DNA of 5,359 bases, taken from positions 1 through 5,359 of the forward strand of contig JAQVIE010000110.1 of assembly GCA_028695895.1 (NCBI GenBank), given 5' to 3'. The translations under genes were made by a program, and so were the position numbers. Of the stretch, positions 1 to 5,272 are shown piece after piece; the stretch's first letter is position 1, and each line of letters starts with the position of its first letter. The stretch comes from Methanospirillum sp. (GTDB taxonomy: Archaea > Halobacteriota > Methanomicrobia > Methanomicrobiales > Methanospirillaceae). The notes beneath the pieces are model-generated. The model had not been told where the DNA came from and ran no database searches. It worked only from the letters and a program-made list of their open reading frames with translations.

Positions 1-492
1 GAACCATACTGCACACCAATTGAACTCCCCTTTCCCATGAGCCATGATGAAGAGATGATTCGGGTGCAAATTATCAAGAATGCTGAAAAAATCGCGGCTG
101 ATGCAAGGGATAAAAATGTTGTTTTTGGTATTATTGGTGACCCGAATATCTTTTCAACCTTCTCCCGCCTCACCATTATTCTGGAAGAACTATACCCGGA
201 TATTGATATCAGCACCATTCCAGGGATCTCATCCATAACTGCACTGATGTCTGAGACCCGGCTTCCAATTACCGGGGGGTTTTGTGTCACCGATGGGAGC
301 GAGATAAGGTCCCAGATTCGGATGAAAGTCAGAAAACCTCTTGAATTGGCAGAAAACCTCCGGAAAGAAGGCTACTCCAGATTTGCCCTGGTAGAACGGA
401 TGTACATGGATGGTATGCAGGTTCTTAACGGGGATGACCTTCCAGAAGAGAGCAGTTATTTCTCACTTCTATATGCAGAGCGTGATATATGA
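1..492 (+). CDS. cbiL: Cobalt-precorrin-2 (factor II) C20-methyltransferase CbiL, 5'-truncated by window edge
   Basis: C-terminal about 163 residues of a SAM-dependent tetrapyrrole methylase of the CbiL/CobI type, which methylates C20 of cobalt-factor II/precorrin-2 in the cytoplasm. The frame is open from base 1 (EPYCTPIELPFP before the Met at 37), and this upstream part matches the family region leading into the 'FPM..D' segment. The Met at 37 is therefore internal, and roughly the first 50-60 residues, including the N-terminal glycine-rich loop, lie outside the window. Visible family motifs are GDPNIFSTFSRL (from base 136), which is the SAM-binding GDP-x-x-x-ST block, and IPGISSITA (from about 217). 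The gene ends in an ATGA overlap with cbiF. CbiL is distinguished from the other methylases here by the 'GDP-x-x-x-STF' form. Family assignment is strong; the exact length is unknown. Confidence 0.93.
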   Translation, partial: EPYCTPIELPFPMSHDEEMIRVQIIKNAEKIAADARDKNVVFGIIGDPNIFSTFSRLTIILEELYPDIDISTIPGISSITALMSETRLPITGGFCVTDGSEIRSQIRMKVRKPLELAENLRKEGYSRFALVERMYMDGMQVLNGDDLPEESSYFSLLYAERDI

Positions 493-1205
493 ATAAAATC
501 TGGTTTATTGGTGCCGGACCAGGAGATCCTGAACTTATTACCGTGAAAGGAAAAAGACTCCTTGACTCGGCTGACATCCTGATATACGCCGGATCACTTG
601 TCAACCCGGACCTTGTTGCAATCTCTCCGGCAAGCGAAAAATATGACAGTAATGGCATGAGCCTTGAAGAAATGATTCCGATAATGATGAGAGGAGTCCA
701 GGAAGGTAAGATCGTTGTCAGACTTCATTCAGGAGATCCGGCACTTTATGGGGCAATCGTCGAACAGATTGATCTTTTAAAGCAGGAAGGCATATCAGTC
801 GAAGTTATCCCTGGCGTCTCATCACTTTTTGGTGCTGCAGCAGCATTGCAGGCCCAGCTGACCCTCCGGGGAGTGTCTGAATCGGTAATCATCACCCGTC
901 CGGCTGGAAAGACCCTTGAGAAAGACAAAATATCAGAACTCTCACAGACCGGTGAAACTATGGCAGTTTTTCTGGGAACTGACAAACTCGGAGAGATTAC
1001 ATCCCGCCTTGCCTGTCACCCTGATACTACCGCAGTTGTTGTTTACCATGCAACCTGGCCGGATCAAAAGATCATCAGAGGAACGGTAAAAGACATTGCC
1101 AGGAAAGCATCGGATGCAGGAATTACAAAATCTGCCCTTCTGCTTATTGGTGAAGTTTTTGCCGAAGAACCAAAAGGGCATATCAGGTCATTCCTTTACT
1201 CATGA
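489..1205 (+). CDS. cbiF: Cobalt-precorrin-4 C11-methyltransferase CbiF
   Basis: A 238-residue class III SAM-dependent methyltransferase, close to the usual 240-260 of CbiF/CobM. It methylates C11 of cobalt-precorrin-4 to give cobalt-precorrin-5A. The N-terminal loop FIGAGPGDPELITVKG (residues 6-21) is followed by the CbiF signature YAGSLVNP (33-40), LHSGDPALYGAI (79-90), VIPGVSSLFGAAAAL (106-120) and a late WPDQKIIRGTV block (190-200), typical of CbiF/CobM. The start ATG at 489 overlaps the cbiL stop (ATGA). Only a weak GAG plus GTGAT stretch lies upstream, so translation is probably coupled to cbiL. The gene ends in another ATGA overlap with cbiG, whose product acts directly on the CbiF product. 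No anomalies seen. Confidence 0.97.
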   Translation: MNKIWFIGAGPGDPELITVKGKRLLDSADILIYAGSLVNPDLVAISPASEKYDSNGMSLEEMIPIMMRGVQEGKIVVRLHSGDPALYGAIVEQIDLLKQEGISVEVIPGVSSLFGAAAALQAQLTLRGVSESVIITRPAGKTLEKDKISELSQTGETMAVFLGTDKLGEITSRLACHPDTTAVVVYHATWPDQKIIRGTVKDIARKASDAGITKSALLLIGEVFAEEPKGHIRSFLYS

Positions 1206-2074
1206 ATTCGGTTGTTACAGCGCTTCCCTACTTTCGGGAGCAGGGTGAAAGAATTGCAGCTGCAATCAACGCAGAGTTCATTGCTTACCGTTCAGGATTG
1301 TTTTCTGAACTCTTTGAGACTACACAACGGATTGTTGCCATCATGGCAATCGGCATCGTTGTCCGGAATATTGCACCCTTAATCCATGATAAATGGAGAG
1401 ATCCTGCTGTTGTGGTGATAAGTCCTGATCTGCAGTATGCAATACCAGTTCTTGGAGGTCATCATGGGGCAAATGATCTTGTATACCTGCTTCAGGAGAA
1501 ATGCAATCTGACTCCGGTCATCACCACCGCAACAGAAGCAACCGGACGCGAAGCTGTCGAGGTTATGGCAACCCGTGAACACCTGCGAATTGTAAATACC
1601 CGGTCTACCAGGAAGGCGAATGCATCAGTCCTGACCGGGAATGCCGGAGTGTACCGGGTGCCTGGTCCAGGGATGGTTCTCGCAGGATCTGGAGTGTCAT
1701 TCCTTGTTGCAGACGGACCCTATGCAGCAGGCATCGGATGCCGACTGGGCACGACTGCAGATGAGATAATACAGGCAATTCATTCAGCATGTAAAACCGC
1801 CGGTGTTCATCCTGAAGATATCGCCATCTACGCATCCGGTGCAATAAAATCGCATGAGTCAGGTCTTCTTGAAGCGGTCAGAACGCTGGAACGCAATATT
1901 ATCTTTCTCAGCCCTTCTGACCTGAATGGAGAGAACCCGCCTTCTGACTCTGCTGCATCACGGTTCGGACTTTCTGGTGTTGCAGAACCGGCAGCACTTG
2001 CTGTATCAGTACATCACCACCTCATTCTGGAGAAACAGATTTATGGAAATGTCACTATTGCAATCGCAGAATAA
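1202..2074 (+). CDS. cbiG: Cobalt-precorrin-5A hydrolase CbiG
   Basis: A 290-residue CbiG, the enzyme specific to the anaerobic route. It opens the delta-lactone of cobalt-precorrin-5A and releases the C20/C21 unit as acetaldehyde, giving cobalt-precorrin-5B. The N-terminal domain contains AIGIVVRNIAPLIHDKWRDPAVVV (residues 49-72) and LGGHHGANDL (84-93), the CbiG_N hallmark. A variable central part follows (about 112-165). The C-terminal CbiG/CobE-like domain has GIGCRLGTTADEI (177-189), ASGAIKSHESGLLEA (211-225), FLSPSDLN (235-242) and GVAEPAAL (259-266). The length is toward the short end for CbiG (often 310-350), mostly explained by a compact central part. It starts at an ATGA overlap with cbiF with only a poor AGGT 13 nt upstream, suggesting coupling. 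Its last 32 nt overlap cbiH. Confidence 0.95.
   Translation: MNSVVTALPYFREQGERIAAAINAEFIAYRSGLFSELFETTQRIVAIMAIGIVVRNIAPLIHDKWRDPAVVVISPDLQYAIPVLGGHHGANDLVYLLQEKCNLTPVITTATEATGREAVEVMATREHLRIVNTRSTRKANASVLTGNAGVYRVPGPGMVLAGSGVSFLVADGPYAAGIGCRLGTTADEIIQAIHSACKTAGVHPEDIAIYASGAIKSHESGLLEAVRTLERNIIFLSPSDLNGENPPSDSAASRFGLSGVAEPAALAVSVHHHLILEKQIYGNVTIAIAE
2029..2033 (+). promoter_or_regulatory. Ribosome binding site deciding the cbiH start
   Basis: GGAGA inside the end of cbiG, 9 nt before the ATG at 2043 and 15 nt before the ATG at 2049. Its spacing favours 2043 as the cbiH start over the in-frame upstream ATG at 1926, which would add 39 unconserved residues. Confidence 0.6.
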
Positions 2075-2849
2075 TACACACACTCTCACCGGTTCACTCG
2101 CAGTCGTCGGGATTGGACCAGGCAGTTCGGATATGCTGACAATCGCTGCAGAATCAGCGATAAAAAACGCGGACATTGTCATTGGAAATGACTTTTACAT
2201 CAACCAGATTCCGCATCTGTTTACCCATCAAAAGGTCATTAAAAGTCAGATGGGAAAAGAAGTCAACCGTGCAGAACAGGCTATCACCCTTGCACATGAC
2301 AAACATGTCGTCATGGTATCCGGAGGCGATCCTGGGGTTTATGGGATGGCAGGACTTATCCTGGAGATGGCCGAACGCATTGCTCCGGACCTGAAGATAG
2401 ACATCATCCCGGGAGTCACTGCTGCAAGTGCCGGCGCTGCTCTGCTTGGGGCTCCCCTCACCAATGACTTTGCCGTCATCAGCCTTTCAGACCTGCTTAC
2501 ACCACGCGATGTCATCGAAAAACGTATCCGGGCATTATGCACGGTTGGGATTCCTATTGTTCTTTATAATCCCAAAAGCCGTACAAGAACCAGCCTGTTT
2601 GAAGATGTTATCGACATAGCATGCGAACACCTCGCTGGTGAAACCCCGGTCGGGATTGTAAAAGATGCTTACCGCCCGGATCAGACAATTATTGTCACCA
2701 CCCTTACGGATGTCATGGATGTTTTTGATAGTATAGACATGCACACCGTCGTTTTTATTGGCGGTGAAGAGAAACGAATGCTCAGGAGATATGCAGATGT
2801 CAGAGGAATGTTCACCCCACGCGGGTACCACCGGAAATATATCTACTGA
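2043..2849 (+). CDS. cbiH: Cobalt-precorrin-3 C17-methyltransferase (ring-contracting) CbiH
   Basis: A 268-residue class III tetrapyrrole methylase of the CbiH/CobJ group. It methylates C17 and contracts the ring of cobalt-precorrin-3 (factor III) to give cobalt-precorrin-4. Motifs are VVGIGPGSSDMLT (residues 21-33), VSGGDPGVYGMAGL (92-105), IIPGVTAASAGAALLGAPLTNDFAVISLSD (121-150, read in pieces) and VLYNPKSRTR (173-182). The late block is VRGMFTPRGYHRKY (253-266). The NP-(R/K)-S block and the 'TPRGYHRKY' tail are diagnostic of CbiH. The ATG at 2043 is chosen because GGAGA lies 9 nt upstream; the ATG at 2049 is a possible alternative. The first 10 codons overlap the end of cbiG in another frame, and the family core begins only at about residue 18. 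The last 53 nt overlap cbiC. Confidence 0.96.
   Translation: MEMSLLQSQNNTHTLTGSLAVVGIGPGSSDMLTIAAESAIKNADIVIGNDFYINQIPHLFTHQKVIKSQMGKEVNRAEQAITLAHDKHVVMVSGGDPGVYGMAGLILEMAERIAPDLKIDIIPGVTAASAGAALLGAPLTNDFAVISLSDLLTPRDVIEKRIRALCTVGIPIVLYNPKSRTRTSLFEDVIDIACEHLAGETPVGIVKDAYRPDQTIIVTTLTDVMDVFDSIDMHTVVFIGGEEKRMLRRYADVRGMFTPRGYHRKYIY
2784..2788 (+). promoter_or_regulatory. Ribosome binding site deciding the cbiC start
   Basis: AGGAG within the cbiH coding region, 8 nt before the ATG at 2797. The ATG at 2791 is only 2 nt away and the upstream TTG at 2758 has no comparable site, so 2797 is the best cbiC start. Confidence 0.65.
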
Positions 2850-3477
2850 TACGTATACCGATATCGGAGCAGATACGCTGGAAGGATATGCCATATCACG
2901 TACATCACGGGAGCTGGCCAGAAAGACCATCGGAGATACAGGACCCCTTGACCGGATTCGCCAGCGCTGCTCAATAGCTGTCGGTGATTTCGCAATGGCT
3001 GATCTGATGCGGTTTAACGAAGAACCCGTGAGTGCCGGTCTTGCTGCACTTAGGACTGGCGCACCAATATATACTGATATCAGAATGGTCCAGACCGGAA
3101 TCCAAAAGAAAGGACATAACAGTTCAGTGAGCTGTATTCTTGACACCCTCTCATCAACTGATACCGGAGGGAAAACACGAACATCTGCCGCATTAATCTC
3201 TTTAGGGAATCAACTGGCCGGATCTATCATTGTTATCGGAAATGCCCCGTCTGCGCTTTTGGTATTATGTGACATGATTCAAAAAGGAATAAAACCGGCT
3301 CTTGTAATAGGAACCCCTGTCGGCTTTGTGAACGCAGCAGAATCAAAAGAACTTCTGCGAACACTGGACATTCCTTCTATTTCAAACGAGGGAACACGTG
3401 GGGGAACACCAGTAGCTGTCGCTGCCATGAATGAGATCATTACCATGTTTGCTGAAATGACTGGAACTATTGAGTAA
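2797..3477 (+). CDS. cbiC: Cobalt-precorrin-8 methylmutase CbiC, with Ile at the expected catalytic-His position
   Basis: A 226-residue CbiC/CobH-family protein, which moves the methyl group from C11 to C12 of cobalt-precorrin-8 to give cobyrinate, the last step of macrocycle construction. Family blocks are GYAISRTSRELARK (residues 30-43), GLAALRTGAPIYTDIRMV (81-98), KTRTSAA (126-132), IVIGNAPSALL (145-155), GTPVGFVNAAESKE (172-185) and EGTRGGTPVAVAAMNE (198-213). An ungapped alignment by eye with remembered CobH and CbiC sequences, anchored on Gly63 and GAP88-90, puts Ile60 (codon 2974-2976, ATA) where the catalytic His (His43 of Pseudomonas denitrificans CobH) lies. The rest of the fold signature is intact, so this may be a clade variant and not an inactive protein. 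The first 17-18 residues lie within the cbiH overlap and look unconserved. Confidence 0.92.
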   Translation: MSEECSPHAGTTGNISTDTYTDIGADTLEGYAISRTSRELARKTIGDTGPLDRIRQRCSIAVGDFAMADLMRFNEEPVSAGLAALRTGAPIYTDIRMVQTGIQKKGHNSSVSCILDTLSSTDTGGKTRTSAALISLGNQLAGSIIVIGNAPSALLVLCDMIQKGIKPALVIGTPVGFVNAAESKELLRTLDIPSISNEGTRGGTPVAVAAMNEIITMFAEMTGTIE

Positions 3478-3478
3478 T

Positions 3479-4486
3479 ATGCAGGATCCGGTGAGCGGAT
3501 TTACATACCCTGATGAGTGGGTTTCGCTTTGCAGGAATGATGTATCACGTCTCCTTGTAAGTCAGGGCCTTGCAGTCCTGACATCAGACGGAACCATACG
3601 AAAACGGGGATTTACAACAGGTAGTACTGCATCAGCAGCAGCCAAGGCATCAGTCCTGTCCCTTACAAAATCAGGAATCACCAAAGTATCAGTTCTCACT
3701 CCTGCAGGGATTCGTATTCATATTCCGGTCTTTGCATACAGGGGGAAGGGAGAATGCAGTAAATATTCAGGGGATTATCCTGGAGATGTTACCTCCGGAA
3801 TGATCTTTACTGCAGAGGCAACTCTGGCAGATTCTGAAGTCTCCCTAATCTTCAGTGAAGGGATTGGCAGATGGAATCGTGATACACAGAGGTATAAAAC
3901 AGGAGATCCTGCCGTGTCCCCGCAGGCCAGGGATGAAATTTTAAATGCAATAAAAGAGGCCATAGAAAAAACAGGTGTTCCGGGGGTGACAGTCAGAATT
4001 TTCGCGCAGCAGGGGATTGAAGTTGCAGAAAAAACATTAAACCGGATGATCGGAGTTGCCGGAGGCATATCAATACTTGGCACAACCGGATTTGTTGAGC
4101 CCTGGGATGATCACCTTGAACAGGCAGCCTGTGACAGGGCGATTTTAGCAGAAAAAGTTGTGCTTACTACCGGCAGGATTGGAATGAAATATGCCAGAAT
4201 GCTTTTTCCAGACCGTGAAGTAATTCTTGCAGGTTCCAGGCTTGGAACAATAATTCCAAATCTTATGGGAGAGGTTATCATCTGCGGGCTTCCTGCTCTT
4301 GTCTTAAAATACGTAAATCCGTCAATTCTTGAAGAAACCGGATTTTCAACGGTTGAGGAGTTTATGACTACTGATAACTTTCTTCCGGCAATGAACACGT
4401 CTTTTCAGAATTATAAAAAAATACACCCGGATGTCAGGATCGTGGTCGTGAACCGGGAGGGGACAGTCATCGGAGATTCCTCATGA
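3479..4486 (+). CDS. cbiD: Cobalt-precorrin-5B C1-methyltransferase CbiD
   Basis: A 335-residue CbiD, the SAM-dependent C1 methyltransferase specific to the anaerobic pathway. It converts cobalt-precorrin-5B to cobalt-precorrin-6A, has a fold unrelated to the class III methylases, and follows CbiG in the route. Seen motifs are KRGFTTGSTASAAAKAS (residues 42-58), the SGDYPGDVTSG segment (97-107) matching the bacterial 'DAGDDPDVT' block, EGIGRW (127-132), TGDPAVSPQARDEI (141-154), GGISILGTTGFVEPWDD (195-211) and GRIGMKYAR (232-240). The glycine-threonine loop reads TTGST where TTGTC or TTGTT is usual, a mild change. Start: an ATG one base after the cbiC stop; a TTG at 3470 would add only three residues. 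No good Shine-Dalgarno sequence is seen beyond GAG at 3472-3474, so re-initiation after cbiC is likely. Confidence 0.96.
   Translation: MQDPVSGFTYPDEWVSLCRNDVSRLLVSQGLAVLTSDGTIRKRGFTTGSTASAAAKASVLSLTKSGITKVSVLTPAGIRIHIPVFAYRGKGECSKYSGDYPGDVTSGMIFTAEATLADSEVSLIFSEGIGRWNRDTQRYKTGDPAVSPQARDEILNAIKEAIEKTGVPGVTVRIFAQQGIEVAEKTLNRMIGVAGGISILGTTGFVEPWDDHLEQAACDRAILAEKVVLTTGRIGMKYARMLFPDREVILAGSRLGTIIPNLMGEVIICGLPALVLKYVNPSILEETGFSTVEEFMTTDNFLPAMNTSFQNYKKIHPDVRIVVVNREGTVIGDSS
4472..4475 (+). promoter_or_regulatory. Ribosome binding site of cbiE
   Basis: GGAG inside the end of cbiD, 7 nt before the cbiE ATG at 4483. It supports that start in addition to the ATGA overlap. Confidence 0.6.
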
Positions 4487-5067
4487 AGATAGTTGGAGTA
4501 GGATGCGGCCCGGGGATGTTGACAGAGGCAGCAATCCAGACAATACAATCTGCACATCTTATCATTGGTTCTGAACGGGCACTTGATCTGGCCTGGGAAT
4601 ACCTTCCAGAAACAGCTGAGGTCAGAACAATCGAAAATTACAAGAAACTTCGGACACTTCCGGATAATGCTGTCATACTCTCAACAGGGGATCCCATGAT
4701 ATCCGGACTTGGATACCTTGGCGGGGAGATTGTCCCGGGTATTTCTTCCGCACAGCTTGGTGCAGCAAAAGCCGGAGTGATGCTTACAAATCTTTTTTTA
4801 ATTACTGCCCATGGAAGAGATTATGACAGTGCAATAACTGATTGTTGTGAAATGATAAGCACGAATAGAAAAGTGTGCATTATTGCCGATCCTTCCTTTC
4901 CAATTAACAAACTGGCACGGATGCTTTCCCTGATTAATCCAGATACACAAATCATTGTTTGTGAAAATCTGGGATATCAGGATGAAAGAATAATATATGG
5001 AACTGCAGGAACTCCTCCTGCACCAAATAGCGATATATTCATTCTCTTTATTATAAAAGCGACGTGA
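4483..5067 (+). CDS. cbiE: Cobalt-precorrin-7 C5-methyltransferase CbiE
   Basis: A 194-residue class III tetrapyrrole methylase of the CbiE type (family usually about 190-210). It methylates C5 of cobalt-precorrin-6B to give cobalt-precorrin-7. N-terminal loop MKIVGVGCGPGMLTEAA (residues 1-17), then IIGSERAL (27-34), STGDPMISGLGYLG (67-80) in place of the bacterial 'SGDPLFYG' form, IVPGISSAQLGAAK (83-96) and ITAHGRD (107-113), the CbiE-type 'HGR' block. It stands alone and is not fused to the CbiT domain as in CobL, so a separate cbiT is expected elsewhere. The ATG overlaps the cbiD stop and has GGAG 7 nt upstream. It is the last recognisable gene of the cluster in this window; no gene overlaps its end. 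Confidence 0.95.
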   Translation: MKIVGVGCGPGMLTEAAIQTIQSAHLIIGSERALDLAWEYLPETAEVRTIENYKKLRTLPDNAVILSTGDPMISGLGYLGGEIVPGISSAQLGAAKAGVMLTNLFLITAHGRDYDSAITDCCEMISTNRKVCIIADPSFPINKLARMLSLINPDTQIIVCENLGYQDERIIYGTAGTPPAPNSDIFILFIIKAT

Positions 5068-5093
5068 ATAATCCGTAATATATGGAAAAGGGG

Positions 5094-5152
5094 ATTGGTC
5101 TCTGCACCCTTGGGGCAGTCAACCAGTGATATCGGGTATCACAGAGACCAAT
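5094..5152 (+). other. Inverted-repeat element downstream of cbiE: 11-bp stem enclosing two small hairpins
   Basis: ATTGGTCTCTG at 5094-5104 is the exact reverse complement of CAGAGACCAAT at 5142-5152. Between the arms lie two local hairpins: CTGC/GCAG (5102-5105 with 5115-5118, with CC/GG inside) and GTGATA/TATCAC (5126-5131 with 5137-5142, loop TCGGG). Both share a few bases with the outer stem, so a three-way junction or alternative folds are possible. It begins 27 nt after the cbiE stop. It could be a 3' end or processing structure of the operon transcript, a small RNA, or an operator. No T-tract follows directly, only pyrimidine-rich sequence at 5170-5180, so a simple intrinsic terminator is not well supported. 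The function is unknown. Confidence 0.5.
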
Positions 5153-5210
5153 GGGGTCTTCATCGAACATTCTTCCTCCTACAAGAACCTCATGATAATT
5201 ACACACATTT

Positions 5211-5272
5211 GATGGGGGTGTGAAATGAGGCATTTCACATGTATGCGTCAGGTGTTATTCGGATGGGGGTGT
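5211..5272 (+). repeat. 11-nt direct repeat GATGGGGGTGT, two copies
   Basis: Identical copies at 5211-5221 and 5262-5272, 51 nt start to start. Each is followed after 3 nt by an ATG (5225 and 5276), and the two ATGs are in the same frame. The G-rich core could act as a Shine-Dalgarno-like sequence in each copy. A weaker look-alike, ATGGGG followed by TCTTCAT, lies at 5151-5163. This could be a duplicated ribosome binding site, a protein-binding half-site, or chance in a G-rich region. Confidence 0.5.
5219..5239. repeat. Perfect 9-bp palindrome with 3-nt centre, operator- or hairpin-like
   Basis: TGTGAAATG (5219-5227) and CATTTCACA (5231-5239) are exact reverse complements around AGG. It overlaps the end of the first GATGGGGGTGT copy and contains an ATG at 5225. 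It could be a dimeric regulator's operator or an RNA hairpin hiding that ATG. The spacing (TGTGA-N11-TCACA) does not fit a CRP/FNR-type site. The regulator, if any, is unknown. Confidence 0.45.

Noticed and set aside
37..492. cbiL starting at the ATG at base 37
   Set aside because: The frame is open back to base 1 with family-like residues, and a 151-residue protein would lack the N-terminal SAM-binding part. The window simply cuts the gene.
1926..2042. Upstream in-frame ATG extending CbiH by 39 residues
   Set aside because: It would overlap cbiG by about 150 nt, the added residues do not look like CbiH, and the GGAGA site fits the ATG at 2043.
2758..2796. Upstream TTG (2758) or ATG (2791) start for CbiC
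   Set aside because: AGGAG at 2784-2788 is correctly spaced only for the ATG at 2797. The extra residues lie wholly in the cbiH overlap.
2535..3146. 203-codon open frame on the minus strand across cbiH/cbiC
   Set aside because: It is antisense to two well-supported genes, has no recognisable protein character, and is explained as a shadow of their coding bias.
3470..3478. TTG start for CbiD at 3470
   Set aside because: It adds three residues only; an ATG one base after the cbiC stop is more plausible.
5094..5180. tRNA gene on the minus strand, suggested by GTTCGAT and stems
   Set aside because: No proper acceptor, anticodon and T-arm arrangement can be drawn; the TTCGA is not within a 5-bp stem.
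5170..5180. Intrinsic terminator after the 5094-5152 stem
   Set aside because: The following stretch is mixed pyrimidine (TCTTCCTCCT), not a T-tract, and is 18 nt away from the stem.
5051..5233. 60-codon minus-strand frame after cbiE
   Set aside because: No ribosome binding site, no recognisable motif, runs through the inverted repeats and overlaps the cbiE end. Probably chance.
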